Source: Neisseriaceae bacterium
Lineage (GTDB): Bacteria > Pseudomonadota > Gammaproteobacteria > Burkholderiales > UBA11063
DNA: 64,000 nt
Direction: 5' to 3'
Assembly: GCA_003963245.1 (NCBI GenBank)
Contig: RXJX01000018.1
Location: 1 to 64,000, forward strand
The position numbers were made by a program, and so were the translations under genes. Shown piece after piece: positions 9,667 through 22,062 of this stretch. Position 1 is the stretch's first letter; every line of letters starts with the position of its first letter. The notes below the pieces were generated by a model. It saw only the letters and a list, made by a program, of their open reading frames with translations, was not told the origin of the DNA and ran no database searches.

Positions 9667-10869
9667 ATGCAAAAACGTGTAATTGTAATGGTTTTGGACT
9701 CTTTTGGCATTGGTAATTTACCTGATGCAGCCAAATTTGGTGATAGTGGCAGTGATACTTTAGGTCATATTGATGAACATGCTAAAAAACATAATCTAGG
9801 ATTCAAAATCCCCAATTTATTAAAACTTGGCTTAGGCAAAGCCTATCAGTTAGTCAATGGCAAAACGTTATATGCCGATAGCAATGATTATACTGTAAAT
9901 GGCTTTTACGGCGCAGCACGTGAATTAAGTTCCGGTAAAGATACAACCAGTGGACATTGGGAAATTGGTGGCTGCCCGGTACAATTTGACTGGGGATATT
10001 TTAGTTCTCATGACAATAGCTTTCCTAAGGAGCTATTGGATAAAATTGTTACACGAGCTAAGCTGCCTGGTTATTTGGGCAATTGCCATGCTTCAGGGAC
10101 AACAATTATTGCTGAATTAGGTGAAGAGCATATCAAAAGTGGAAAACCAATTTTCTATACGTCTGCAGATTCAGTATTTCAAATTGCTTGCCATGAAGAA
10201 GCGTATGGTCTTGACAAACTTTATGAGCTATGTCAAATTGTACGTGAAGAACTTGAGCCCTACAATATTGCACGGGTAATTGCTCGCCCATTTGATGGCG
10301 ATTCATCAGCGAATTTTTCACGCACTAAAAATCGTAAAGATTATTCATTGTTGCCAAGTGCACCAACTATCCTTGATGTCTGCAAAGAAAATGGTGGTGA
10401 AGTCGTTGCAATTGGTAAAATTGGTGATATTTACGCCCACCAAGGCACTACAGTTGAAATTAAAGCTAGCGGCTTGCCAGAATTAACTGATAAGACATTG
10501 GACGCAATTAAAACTTATACAGCTAATAAGCCAACTTATATTATGACCAACTTAGTTGATTTTGATATGAATTTTGGACATCGCCGTGACGTAGTTGGCT
10601 ATAAAGAGGCGTTGGAATATTTTGATACGCGGATTCCTGAACTAATTGCTAGTTTACGTGAGGATGATATTTTACTCTTTACTGCAGATCATGGTTGTGA
10701 TCCAACTTGGCAAGGCTCAGATCATACTCGCGAGCATATTCCAGTTATTGGTTATTATCAAGGCAAAGAGTTGAATATTGGTATACGTGAAATTTTCTCA
10801 GACATTGGGCAAACAATTGCCAGTCATCTAAGTTTACCAAAACTTGCTTTCGGTAAATCTTTTATTTAA
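9667..10869 (+). CDS. deoB: Phosphopentomutase
   Basis: Interconverts (deoxy)ribose 1-phosphate and 5-phosphate, feeding DeoC. The 400-residue protein belongs to the alkaline-phosphatase-like metalloenzyme family: metal-binding Asp in [13 protein letters not shown], the phospho-acceptor Thr region [12 protein letters not shown] near residue 97, and the metal ligands in [20 protein letters not shown]. The ATG is preceded by CAGAGG. It is the last gene of the unit and is followed by a strong terminator. Confidence 0.96.
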   Translation: MQKRVIVMVLDSFGIGNLPDAAKFGDSGSDTLGHIDEHAKKHNLGFKIPNLLKLGLGKAYQLVNGKTLYADSNDYTVNGFYGAARELSSGKDTTSGHWEIGGCPVQFDWGYFSSHDNSFPKELLDKIVTRAKLPGYLGNCHASGTTIIAELGEEHIKSGKPIFYTSADSVFQIACHEEAYGLDKLYELCQIVREELEPYNIARVIARPFDGDSSANFSRTKNRKDYSLLPSAPTILDVCKENGGEVVAIGKIGDIYAHQGTTVEIKASGLPELTDKTLDAIKTYTANKPTYIMTNLVDFDMNFGHRRDVVGYKEALEYFDTRIPELIASLREDDILLFTADHGCDPTWQGSDHTREHIPVIGYYQGKELNIGIREIFSDIGQTIASHLSLPKLAFGKSFI

Positions 10870-10884
10870 CGAGTTCAGTTACAA

Positions 10885-10926
10885 AATAACGGTCTTATAC
10901 TTAAGTTTATAAGACCGTTATTTTTA
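10885..10926. terminator. Bidirectional intrinsic terminator between deoB and the SAM-hydrolase gene
   Basis: A perfect 15-bp stem (10885-10899 with 10908-10922) closes an 8-base loop. It is flanked by T-rich sequence on the + side and A-rich sequence on the left, so it can serve both convergent genes. Confidence 0.92.
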
Positions 10927-11828
10927 TTTACATTTTTTTAGACTAATTGACCAATCTGGTCCAGAATGCACATCATATTTAGCAGAGAAATTTGCCATGT
11001 TTAGAGCGACTGAGACATTTAGCAAGCTATTAAGATAAACCAAAGGCTTACCATCAGGAACATCACCAAAACTTGCTACATATGGTGCTTTACCACTATA
11101 TTTTAAATCTTCGCCGTGCTTGATTTTGATACATAGCGTGTCACCATCTTTTACATTTAATTGCGTGAATAAACCAGAATCAATGTTACTCCAGACATTA
11201 CCGTATTGAATATCTAAAATTGGGATATTGCCACTTAATTCACCATTTTTTAATTCTGGTGCTTGATACGGAATCATAACGACTTTTGACTCTAGCAATG
11301 GACCAACCTGAGTATAATCAATCACCCCAGCGGCAAGTCGTGCTCCAGTATAAGCATAAACATCTCGTCCATGAAAAGTATATGATTTCTCAGAGCCCTT
11401 GAGACGATTAACTTTTTCATCAATTTGCCGCACGCTATCAATCCCAAATTTTTGCGCAACTAGAGTTAAGGTGCCATTATCTGGTGAAACAAAATACTGT
11501 CCAGTTTTAGTTTTCAAAACTACTGATTTACGATCAGTACCCACGCCAGGATCTACCACACTCACAAAAACTGTACCTTTTGGCCAGTATTCTGCGGTTT
11601 GATATAAACGATATGATGCTTCCCAAATATTATAAGCTGGAATTTCATGCGTTATATCATAAATTTTAAGTTGCTTATCTACGCCAAAAGCAACTCCTTT
11701 CATCGCTGAAACCGCACCCCATCTTTTAGCCCAAAATCAGTTTGAAGAACCAAGGCTTCTTCAGCAAATGCTGCTGCTCCAATACTCAAACATAAACATA
11801 AAGTCAAATTCCGTAATTTTTTATGCAT
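10924..11828 (-). pseudogene. Frameshifted periplasmic SAM hydrolase / DUF62 family protein
   Basis: The 259-residue frame at 10924-11703 matches the C-terminal bulk of the SAM hydroxide adenosyltransferase (DUF62) family, including VSVVDPGVGT and the C-terminal barrel. The family start is missing from it. Upstream in another frame, from ATG at 11826-11828, I read a signal peptide (MHKKLRNLTLCLCLSIGAAAFA) followed by LVLQTDFGLKDG, which holds the conserved Asp motif. The two frames join as DG-AVSA-MKGV if two bases are removed from the GGGG run at 11717-11720 (CCCC on +). The family hydrolyses SAM to adenosine and methionine; the signal peptide implies export. It is either a recent pseudogene or a sequencing error, since the rest is intact. 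Confidence 0.75.
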
Positions 11829-11849
11829 TTTATTTCTTTCCCGATCAAA

Positions 11850-11905
11850 AAATTAAAAAGGGCTTGCAAATGTTACAGTTTAATAAAAATAACAATAGCA
11901 AGCCC
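11850..11905 (-). terminator. Terminator of glgA
   Basis: On the minus strand GGGCTTGC (11898-11905) pairs with GCAAGCCC (11860-11867) across a loop with an additional TGTTA/TAACA inner stem. It is followed by CTTTTTAATTTTTTG. It lies directly downstream of the glgA stop. Confidence 0.82.
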
Positions 11906-11924
11906 GATCAGACGTAATATCTAT

Positions 11925-13382
11925 CTAATTGCTTACCTGCTGATATAGCTCATAATATGCCTTAGCAGCAGCATCCCAGCCTAGCTGTTGCTGCATGGCA
12001 TACTTTTGAACGCGCTTCCATTCAGCCTTGCGTGCATGCAAAGCAAATGCACGACGTACCGCCGCACCAAACTCTGCTACATCAAAACCGTTAAAAACAA
12101 AGCCACTGGCTGTTCCGTCAGCCAAGTTTTCCAGCGAACTATCGGTTACAGTATCAGCCAAACCGCCTACTTTACGTACTAATGGTAACGTCCCATAACT
12201 CAAACCATATAATTGAGTTAAACCACACGGTTCAAAACGCGATGGAACCATAATTACATCACTACCAGCAATAATCCGATGAGCATGTACCTCATCATAA
12301 CCAAGCTGCACTGCCATTAATTCAGGATTAGCGGCAGCTCGTTCACTAAACGCAGCCTCAAGCTCTGCATCACCACTACCTAGAATGACCAATTGACCAC
12401 CACGGCTCAATATTTCATCAATTCCCGCTAAAACCAGATTAAGACCTTTTTGCTCAGTTAGACGACTGACAATGGCAAAAATTGGTTTTTCATCTTGTTT
12501 AGCCAATCCGCAATATTCCTGCAAGGCACTACGGCAGGCTAATTTCCCAGCTACTGAGCGAGTATTATAATTAGCTGCAATTAATGAATCTGTCACCGGA
12601 CTCCATACTGCAGGATCAACACCGTTTAGTACCCCACTTAAATCGTGTGAACGAGCTTGCAATAAACCATGTAAACCACACCCCTGCTCTTCTCCCTGAA
12701 TTTCACGGGAATAGCTAGGGCTCACAGTCGTGATCTTGTCAGCAAAAAACAATCCAGCCTTAAGGAATGATACCTGACCATGAAATTCCAAACCATGAAT
12801 ATTAAAAAACCAGATTGGTAAATCAATTTCAGCCAAAACCCGATAAGGAAAAACACCTTGATAAGCTAGATTGTGTACTGTAAAAATTGATGCTGCCAAC
12901 TTTTGACCAGTTTTAATCTCTTCAGCTTTCAAATATGCCGGTGCTAAGCCAGCATGCCAGTCATGCCCATGAACTACTTCTGCCGACCATTCAGAATCAA
13001 GGCTACCGGCTAATTGAGCCGCAACCCAGCCAAGTAAAGCAAAACGACGATAATTATCAGCATACGCATGATTATCCGCATCTGCATAAGGATTTCCCGG
13101 ACGATCAAACAAATCTGGTGCATCAATAACGTACAACGAGATTGAACTATCAGGCGTTTTTGCCAGATAAAGGCGCACATCTGCGGCACCAAATTTTGCG
13201 CCCAAGTCAGCGATTAATTCTTTATCAATGACATTATTCATAAATGCTGGAAATCCCGGCACCAATACCCTACTATCACAACCCAATTCAGCCAATGCTG
13301 GCGGCAAAGCACCAGTAACATCAGCCAGACCACCGGTCTTCAACAGTGGAAACAACTCACTACAAACATGTAAAACACGCAT
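11925..13382 (-). CDS. glgA: Glycogen synthase (ADP-glucose)
   Basis: GT5 glucosyltransferase that extends alpha-1,4-glucan from ADP-glucose. The 485-residue protein has the N-terminal ADP-glucose motif KTGGLADVTGALPPAL near residue 16, TVHNLAYQG near 178, and the C-terminal GT-B site RFEPCGLTQLYGLSYGTLPLVRK-type segment near 385. It is 14 bases downstream of glgC and ends in a clear terminator, so it closes the pgm-glgC-glgA unit. No branching enzyme or phosphorylase is present in the window. Confidence 0.96.
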   Translation of the reverse strand: MRVLHVCSELFPLLKTGGLADVTGALPPALAELGCDSRVLVPGFPAFMNNVIDKELIADLGAKFGAADVRLYLAKTPDSSISLYVIDAPDLFDRPGNPYADADNHAYADNYRRFALLGWVAAQLAGSLDSEWSAEVVHGHDWHAGLAPAYLKAEEIKTGQKLAASIFTVHNLAYQGVFPYRVLAEIDLPIWFFNIHGLEFHGQVSFLKAGLFFADKITTVSPSYSREIQGEEQGCGLHGLLQARSHDLSGVLNGVDPAVWSPVTDSLIAANYNTRSVAGKLACRSALQEYCGLAKQDEKPIFAIVSRLTEQKGLNLVLAGIDEILSRGGQLVILGSGDAELEAAFSERAAANPELMAVQLGYDEVHAHRIIAGSDVIMVPSRFEPCGLTQLYGLSYGTLPLVRKVGGLADTVTDSSLENLADGTASGFVFNGFDVAEFGAAVRRAFALHARKAEWKRVQKYAMQQQLGWDAAAKAYYELYQQVSN

Positions 13383-13396
13383 AACAACATTTACCC

Positions 13397-14671
13397 TTAA
13401 AGCTTAGCTAGCATTTGGCTAGTTACTAAAACCACACCACTATCGGTACGGAAAAAACGTTCCGCATCAAGTTGTGCATTTTCACCAATTACTGTTCCAG
13501 CAGGAATCACACATCCATGATCAATCACTACTTTACTCAGACGGCAACCTTCACCAATCTCAACATCCGGTAAAATAACTGCTTGATCCAAGATACAGAA
13601 CGATGCAACCTTAACATTTGAGAACATTACGGCATGAGAAATTGCTGAGCCACATACAATACAACCACCAGAAACCAATGTATTGCGTGACACACCGTTT
13701 ACACCATTATTATCTGGTACAAATTTAGCTGAAGGAAGCTGTTGTTGATATGTCCAAATTGGCCAATCTTTATCATAAAGATTAAGTTCAGGCATGTTTG
13801 ATGCTAAGTCCATATTCGCAGACCAAAAAGCATCGACAGTTCCAACATCACGCCAGTATGGTTTAACATTTGGTTTATTCCGCGGAACACACGACATACC
13901 AAATGGATGTGCATATGCACGTCCTTCACTAACCACCCGAGGAATAATGTCTTTACCAAAATCATGACTGGATTCAGGATTAACAATATCTTCTTCCAAC
14001 AATTGATACAAATATTTAGCATTAAAAATATAAATACCCATACTAGCTAAAGAAACATCTGGATTACCTGGCATAGTTGGTGGATCTTGCGGTTTTTCAA
14101 CGAAACTAGTAATCTTCCGCTCAGTGTCAACACCCATTACGCCAAAAGCAAAAGCTTCAGCCTTAGGTACTTCAATGCAACCAACAGTACAACCTTGCCC
14201 GTGATTAACGTGATCTTGCAACATAATGGAATAATCCATTTTATAGATATGATCCCCAGCCAACACGACAATATATTCTGGATCATAAGAGTGCAAAATA
14301 TCAATATTTTGATAAACCGCATCGGCAGTTCCACGATACCAATGCTCTTCATCTACTCGTTGTTGAGCAGGTAATAAATCAATAAACTCATTCAATTCAC
14401 CACGCAAAAAACTCCAACCACGTTGTAAATGGCGTAATAAAGAATGCGATTTATATTGCGTAACCACACCAATCCGGCTAATTCCAGAATTAAGACAGTT
14501 TGATAAAGCAAAATCAATAATCCGGTATTTACCACCAAAATAAACAGCCGGTTTAGCGCGTTTATCTGTCAATTGATACAAACGAGAACCACGACCTCCG
14601 GCAAGAACCAATGCCATAGCGCGTTTAGGTAGCTGACGAGTTAAGTTTAAATCTTCCATAGAATGAGGCAT
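13397..14671 (-). CDS. glgC: Glucose-1-phosphate adenylyltransferase
   Basis: Makes ADP-glucose from ATP and glucose 1-phosphate, normally the regulated step of bacterial glycogen synthesis. Visible are the nucleotide-binding loop [42 protein letters not shown] and a C-terminal left-handed beta-helix region. I chose ATG at 14671 (424 residues, E. coli 431) because GTGGAGAA lies 7 bases upstream. A TTG five codons earlier is possible but sits within the ribosome-binding region. It follows pgm by about 90 bases and precedes glgA by 14. Confidence 0.95.
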   Translation of the reverse strand: MPHSMEDLNLTRQLPKRAMALVLAGGRGSRLYQLTDKRAKPAVYFGGKYRIIDFALSNCLNSGISRIGVVTQYKSHSLLRHLQRGWSFLRGELNEFIDLLPAQQRVDEEHWYRGTADAVYQNIDILHSYDPEYIVVLAGDHIYKMDYSIMLQDHVNHGQGCTVGCIEVPKAEAFAFGVMGVDTERKITSFVEKPQDPPTMPGNPDVSLASMGIYIFNAKYLYQLLEEDIVNPESSHDFGKDIIPRVVSEGRAYAHPFGMSCVPRNKPNVKPYWRDVGTVDAFWSANMDLASNMPELNLYDKDWPIWTYQQQLPSAKFVPDNNGVNGVSRNTLVSGGCIVCGSAISHAVMFSNVKVASFCILDQAVILPDVEIGEGCRLSKVVIDHGCVIPAGTVIGENAQLDAERFFRTDSGVVLVTSQMLAKL

Positions 14672-14761
14672 ACTATTTCTCCACAATAAAAATTAAAATT
14701 CACGCACAGAAATCAAATAAAGAATAAATTCAAAAATTAATCAACTTGTTTAAGTATCTTC

Positions 14762-17067
<2,306 letters not shown>

Positions 17068-18291
17068 ATGACTAGATCCAATACTAACTATCTAACATTA
17101 TTACTCTTATGTCTTGGTTATTTTATTGACTTTTATGATTTGACGATCATGGGGGTTAGTTACAACGAACTAATTCAAGAACAATTTAATATCACAGCTG
17201 TTGCACAAATTCAACAAACCTATTTAATGATCAGTAATTTCCAGACTATAGGAATTTTTATTGGAGCAATTCTCTTTGGAATTCTCGGTGATAAAATCGG
17301 ACGCGCGACCGCTATCAAGTACAGCATATTACTCTACTCTTTATCAACTATTGCCGCAGTTTATACACACTCATTGCCCTTGTTTATCTTACTTCGGACG
17401 TTATCCTACATTGGACTAGCAACTGAATTTTCAACCTCCACTGTTCTAATCTTGGAGTTATTTCCAATTAAATCTGCAGCATGGGGAACCGCAATCCTCT
17501 ATTCCTTTGGTGTGCTTGGTGGAATAACCGCCACTTCAATCGGTATGGTTTCATGGAAAGCAATGTTTTTATGCGGAGGAATTGCAGGCTTAGCACTCTA
17601 TGTTGGTCGTGGTAAAATCAAAGAGTCAAGTAAATTCCTTTATGCAAAAGAGCACTCCGAGCAAAAATTTGGCAGTATGTGGCTACTTCTAAGTAATCAG
17701 CAATACTTTCTCAAGCTAGTCAAATATTTTTTGATGATAACGCCTTATTTTGCTATGATTACCATGATGTTTATTTTCCCTAATTACATCATTAAAAGCT
17801 ATACTTTGGCTTACGCAACCAAGATGCTATTGCTGGGATTTTTTGTTGGAAACATTTTAAGCTGCTTGTTAAGCGCTTTTATCAGTATAATTTTCAAAAA
17901 TTATAAACCATTTATGTTACTAAGCTTATGTATCTTTCTGGTATTAATGCTCAATTTCAAAAACATCCCCGAACCCGGTATTTTGATATACAGCATAGGT
18001 CTTGGTATGATTGGTGGTGGTTACCCCATCGTCTGGGCACAACAAATCGCTAAAGAATACCCTATTCATATCCGTAATCTTGCCAGCAATACTCTCTTTG
18101 CATTAGGACGGGCTTCGAGTATAGTTTTCAATCTTTTTATCAGCGGCTGGCTTGTGGTTAAAGGTGCCTTTGTTAGCAATGCAATCATTACTACTATAAT
18201 CGTATTTGTTTTAGCCCTTAGCAGTATTATTTTCTCATTTGGTAAAAAAACATCTGCAGCGCAGATCGATTCTGGAGAAATAAGCTCATGA
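17068..18291 (+). CDS. MFS transporter heading the pantothenate/CoA operon
   Basis: A 407-residue inner-membrane permease with about 12 hydrophobic segments. MFS landmarks are GYFIDFYDLTIMG in helix 1, GILGDKIGRATAIK in loop 2-3 and LRTLSYIGLATEF in helix 4; this is the metabolite:H+ symporter layout (sugar/metabolite transporter type). Its stop overlaps the panB start (ATGA), so it is co-translated with the pathway genes. From that context it may move pantothenate, a precursor such as beta-alanine or ketoisovalerate, or a related acid. That is inference; the family alone does not fix the substrate. Confidence 0.75.
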   Translation: MTRSNTNYLTLLLLCLGYFIDFYDLTIMGVSYNELIQEQFNITAVAQIQQTYLMISNFQTIGIFIGAILFGILGDKIGRATAIKYSILLYSLSTIAAVYTHSLPLFILLRTLSYIGLATEFSTSTVLILELFPIKSAAWGTAILYSFGVLGGITATSIGMVSWKAMFLCGGIAGLALYVGRGKIKESSKFLYAKEHSEQKFGSMWLLLSNQQYFLKLVKYFLMITPYFAMITMMFIFPNYIIKSYTLAYATKMLLLGFFVGNILSCLLSAFISIIFKNYKPFMLLSLCIFLVLMLNFKNIPEPGILIYSIGLGMIGGGYPIVWAQQIAKEYPIHIRNLASNTLFALGRASSIVFNLFISGWLVVKGAFVSNAIITTIIVFVLALSSIIFSFGKKTSAAQIDSGEISS

Positions 18292-19085
18292 AAAAATTTA
18301 CCATTGCGGATTTTAATATCTACAAGGCTCAAGCTCAAAAAATCACGATGATTACAGCCTATGATTTTAATCATGCACAGTTAATTGCTGAATCATTAAT
18401 TGATACCATTTTAGTCGGTGATTCACTTGGTATGGTAGTTCAGGGCGCTAACAATACTCTCAACGTATCATTAGATGATATTTTGTATCATACTAAAGCT
18501 GTTCGCCGTGGTGCGCCAGATAAATTTATCGTTGCAGACATGCCCTATCTTAGCTATCATCTGGATAGTAAAACAACAATTCAGAATGCCGGAACTTTAA
18601 TTTGTGCTGGTGGCGCGGATGCCGTTAAGCTGGAAATCAATAATGTAAATATGCTATCACAAATAAGCTCGCTTACAGATGCACAAATCCCTGTAATCGC
18701 ACATATTGGCATGACACCACAATCCGTGAATGTGTTTGGAGGATTCAAAGTTCAAGGAAAGAACGAAGCACAAGTACAACATATTGAAAAAATGGCACAA
18801 TTCGCCCAAGATGCGGGAGCCAGTGCAATTGTCATTGAATGTGTTCCGTCGAGCGTTGCGCAAAAAATAACCAAAACCTTGTCAATTCCGACTATCGGCA
18901 TAGGCGCAGGAAATGGTTGTGACGGACAAGTCTTAGTTCTCAATGATTTATTAGGAATATCTAAACACACTCCCAAATTTGCCAAGCAATATTTAGATGG
19001 TAAATATCTAATTAAAAATGCATTGAATGAATTTAGCTATGAAGTAACCTCACAAGCATTTCCTTCTGATAAACATAGTTATTAG
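18288..19085 (+). CDS. panB: 3-methyl-2-oxobutanoate hydroxymethyltransferase
   Basis: Adds a hydroxymethyl group from methylene-THF to ketoisovalerate, giving ketopantoate, the first committed step to pantothenate. The 265-residue length is normal. Motifs: ITAYDFNHAQL, the metal/substrate segment VGDSLGMVVQG, DAVKLE, HIGMTPQSVNVFGGF, and IGIGAGNGCDGQVLVLND. The start overlaps the MFS stop by four bases; panC follows after seven bases. Confidence 0.96.
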   Translation: MKKFTIADFNIYKAQAQKITMITAYDFNHAQLIAESLIDTILVGDSLGMVVQGANNTLNVSLDDILYHTKAVRRGAPDKFIVADMPYLSYHLDSKTTIQNAGTLICAGGADAVKLEINNVNMLSQISSLTDAQIPVIAHIGMTPQSVNVFGGFKVQGKNEAQVQHIEKMAQFAQDAGASAIVIECVPSSVAQKITKTLSIPTIGIGAGNGCDGQVLVLNDLLGISKHTPKFAKQYLDGKYLIKNALNEFSYEVTSQAFPSDKHSY

Positions 19086-19092
19086 GTAACAC

Positions 19093-19992
19093 ATGGAAAC
19101 AATCTACACTAGAATAGCATTACAAAATAAAATACAACAGTTAAAGCAGCAAAATACCGTCATTGGTTTTGTGCCAACAATGGGATTTTTACATGATGGA
19201 CATCTAAGTTTAATTGATGAAGCCCGTAAAATTTGTGACGTAGTCATTGTCAGTATTTTTGTTAACCCATTACAATTTGGTCCTAATGAAGATTTTAACA
19301 ATTATCCACGTGCCCTAGAGCGTGATCTGAAACTTTGTACTAATCGCGGAGTTGACTTAGTATTTGCGCCACCAGCAGAAGAATTAATTGCGCAAGAAAC
19401 GTTAGTGGTTTTAAATGTTAGCCAGCTGGGCACTAATTTATGTGGTAAAAGCCGTCCTAATCACTTTCAGGGCGTATGTGCGATTGTCAATAAACTGTTT
19501 AATCTGGTACAGCCGAATTACGCATTTTTTGGACAGAAAGATATTCAACAATTTAAAATAATTGAACGAATGGTAAATGATCTATTCATACCAGTTAAAT
19601 TAAAAATGGTTAAAACCGTTCGTAATTCTGACGGATTAGCGCTTAGTTCACGTAATAAATACCTCTCAGTAGAACAACGCCAACACGCACTAATTGTACC
19701 GCAAGTAATTGCATTTATTGTTAGTCAGATAGTTAAACTGCGTGAATCTCAATCGCAATTAACACAAGAACAACAAGAGATACTGCTTGGACAAGTCAAA
19801 GATATGGTGGCTAAAATACCTGATAGTCGTGTGGATTACATGGAAATCGTCAGCTCAAATAATTTACAGTACACAGAAGATATTAAACAAGAGTTAATCA
19901 TTGCAGCAGCCATCTTTATTGGAAGCACTCGCTTAATTGATAATCATATTCTTAGTGCAAAGTCTTGCGAAGACACGTTTATTGGGAAATAA
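19093..19992 (+). CDS. panC: Pantoate--beta-alanine ligase
   Basis: ATP-dependent condensation of pantoate and beta-alanine to pantothenate. The 299-residue protein shows VPTMGFLHDGHLSLI (HIGH-like), KSRPNHFQGVCAIVNKLF, FFGQKDIQQFKII and the KMSKS-like SSRNKYL. It is slightly longer than E. coli PanC (283) through a glutamine-rich C-terminal region and a short tail. It lies between panB and coaBC with only 6-7 base gaps. Neither panD nor panE is in the window, so beta-alanine and pantoate reduction must be supplied elsewhere. Confidence 0.96.
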   Translation: METIYTRIALQNKIQQLKQQNTVIGFVPTMGFLHDGHLSLIDEARKICDVVIVSIFVNPLQFGPNEDFNNYPRALERDLKLCTNRGVDLVFAPPAEELIAQETLVVLNVSQLGTNLCGKSRPNHFQGVCAIVNKLFNLVQPNYAFFGQKDIQQFKIIERMVNDLFIPVKLKMVKTVRNSDGLALSSRNKYLSVEQRQHALIVPQVIAFIVSQIVKLRESQSQLTQEQQEILLGQVKDMVAKIPDSRVDYMEIVSSNNLQYTEDIKQELIIAAAIFIGSTRLIDNHILSAKSCEDTFIGK

Positions 19993-19998
19993 AAACTA

Positions 19999-21198
19999 AT
20001 GGCAAAAATATTAATTGGAATCAGTGGCAGTATCGCAGCATATAAGACTATCCTTTATTTACGAGAATTACGTAAGCTAAACCATCAATGTCGCGTAATA
20101 CTCACCACAGGTGGAGCACAGTTTGTCACAGCAAATTTAATTGCGGCTTTAGGATGTGAAGTTTATTGTGATCAAACGCTCGATTTCACTAAAGCTGAAC
20201 AAGCCATGCTACACATTGATTTAGCCAAATGGGCAGAGAGATTTGTTATTGCCCCATCATCCGCGCATACGCTAGCTAAATTAGCTCATGGTTTTGCCGA
20301 TAACTTGCTTACGCAAGCAGTCTTAGCCTACGATGCCACAACCCAGCCAATTTATCTCACACCAGCGATGAATCAACAAATGTGGCATAACCCAGCCACT
20401 CAAGCCAATCTTCAGTTGTTAAAAGAGCGCAATTTCACAATTTGGGAACCTGCATCTGGTCTACAAGCTTGTGGCGATAATGGCACTGGGCGTATGCTTG
20501 AGGCTGAGCAATTAGTTATGCTGACAGAACAAACTTTGGCAAAACCCATACTAACTGGTAAAAAAATCATTATAACCTTAGGGGCAACCGTAGAAGCAAT
20601 TGACCCAGTCCGTTTTATTTCCAACCATAGTTCAGGTAAAATGGGCTGGGCATTAATTAATGCAGCATTAGCACGTGGGGCGCAAGTAATTGCACTTTGT
20701 GGTAAGTTAGCGATTAAATTACCAACGCACCCTCATTTGCAACAAATAGAAACGTTAAGTGCCGATGATATGTTAACAAGTGCATTAATTCAAGCTACTG
20801 ATGCAGATATGATAGTTGCCTGTGCTGCCGTTGCCGATTATAAAGTTGTTAATTATGCCCCACAAAAAATTAAAAAAAAGTCCGAACGAATTACACTTGA
20901 GTTGACCAAAAATCCAGATATTATCAGCACCGTAAAGCAACAATTCCCCCAATTGATTGGCATTGGTTTTGCAGCAGAAACAGAAAATCTGATTGAACAC
21001 GCGACAAACAAACTAAAAACTAAAGGTTTAGATTTAATAATCGCTAATGATGTCAGCGAGCAGCAAATTTTTAATCATGATACAACCAAAGTAAGCATTA
21101 TTGAACAAAGTGGTACGACACAAGAACTTAACGGTAGTAAAAAGCAAGTTGCTGAAAAAATTTTTGAGCAACTGGAATCCTTGCTATGCAAGATATAA
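19999..21198 (+). CDS. coaBC: Bifunctional phosphopantothenoylcysteine decarboxylase/synthetase
   Basis: Joins cysteine to 4'-phosphopantothenate (CoaB) and decarboxylates the product (CoaC). The 399-residue protein has the FMN-binding CoaC half first: GISGSIAAYKT, PAMNQQMWHNPA and the active-site Cys in LQACGDNGTGRM near residue 158. The CoaB half follows: ITLGATVEAIDPVRFISNHSSGKMG near 195 and the AVADY segment near 277. Its last 13 bases overlap the start of coaX. Confidence 0.96.
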   Translation: MAKILIGISGSIAAYKTILYLRELRKLNHQCRVILTTGGAQFVTANLIAALGCEVYCDQTLDFTKAEQAMLHIDLAKWAERFVIAPSSAHTLAKLAHGFADNLLTQAVLAYDATTQPIYLTPAMNQQMWHNPATQANLQLLKERNFTIWEPASGLQACGDNGTGRMLEAEQLVMLTEQTLAKPILTGKKIIITLGATVEAIDPVRFISNHSSGKMGWALINAALARGAQVIALCGKLAIKLPTHPHLQQIETLSADDMLTSALIQATDADMIVACAAVADYKVVNYAPQKIKKKSERITLELTKNPDIISTVKQQFPQLIGIGFAAETENLIEHATNKLKTKGLDLIIANDVSEQQIFNHDTTKVSIIEQSGTTQELNGSKKQVAEKIFEQLESLLCKI

Positions 21199-21956
21199 TT
21201 GCGCTGGATATAGGCAATAGTTGCTGCAAGCTATGTTTAAACTCACAGGTAATTATCATTCTCGCTAACCAAGACGTTCTTGCAAGTTGTTTTAAGCTAA
21301 ATCTTGAGCAAAACAATCCATACTTGATTATATCCATATCCAGCGTATTAAATACCGAACACACCAAACAGCTTATTGAAAAACTGAAAACCAAACTAAA
21401 TTGGCAATACATCAAGTTTATATTCTGGAATAGCAGAGATATTCTAAAAATCGCCCTACCGACACATTATCAAAAATTAAATCATTTAGGTAGTGATCGT
21501 GCGCTACGTATTTACTACCTCAGTAAATTAGAGCAAGATATACCACAAATCGGAGTTGGTTGTGGAACAGGGTTCACTATTGAAATAATTCAGCATGGTA
21601 AGCTGATTGAAAGTTTGATATTGCCCGGGCTGAAATTACAATTAACCAGCTTGTTTCAGCAAACGGATAAACTTCCTTTAATTACCCCCGAAGCGGTTGA
21701 AGAAATTCTGAGTAATAAATCAGCTAAACTAACTACTGCGTATGCTATTTGTTCAGGAATAATTCATGGATATCTTGGACTGATTGCCCAATTAGCACTA
21801 CATTACCAAGCAAAACAGATAGTTTGTAGTGGAGCTTATGCTCATTTGCTTCAAAAATTTGCGCATAGCAGCATCCAAAATAAAATCAAGGTAATAACCC
21901 ATCTTGAGTTGAATATTCTTCAACAATTAGCTGATATCGATATAATCAATCCGTAA
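21186..21956 (+). CDS. coaX: Type III pantothenate kinase
   Basis: Phosphorylates pantothenate using ATP, without the CoA feedback inhibition of type I kinases. The 256-residue ASKHA-fold protein has the phosphate loop DIGNSCCK at the N-terminus, LGSDRALR near residue 100, VGCGTGFTIEII in place of the usual GTAxTxD motif, and LPGLKLQ. The G-T-G variation and the divergent C-terminal half make it a diverged member, but the operon position after coaBC strongly supports the call. Confidence 0.88.
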   Translation: MQDIIALDIGNSCCKLCLNSQVIIILANQDVLASCFKLNLEQNNPYLIISISSVLNTEHTKQLIEKLKTKLNWQYIKFIFWNSRDILKIALPTHYQKLNHLGSDRALRIYYLSKLEQDIPQIGVGCGTGFTIEIIQHGKLIESLILPGLKLQLTSLFQQTDKLPLITPEAVEEILSNKSAKLTTAYAICSGIIHGYLGLIAQLALHYQAKQIVCSGAYAHLLQKFAHSSIQNKIKVITHLELNILQQLADIDIINP

Positions 21957-22011
21957 GTAAGAACCTGCTGATTATTACTCCACTACGACTTAGCACAGGC
22001 TGCTTAAACCG

Positions 22012-22020
22012 TGATATAAT
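22012..22020 (+). promoter_or_regulatory. Extended -10 promoter of lptD
   Basis: A perfect extended -10, TGATATAAT, with TTAGCA 19 bases upstream of the hexamer, lies 43 bases before the lptD ATG. It makes lptD-surA-pdxA transcriptionally independent of the pan operon. Confidence 0.7.
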
Positions 22021-22062
22021 CTATCCTTTTAATTAGACCGTTTACTGGGCAAATTTAGGTAC

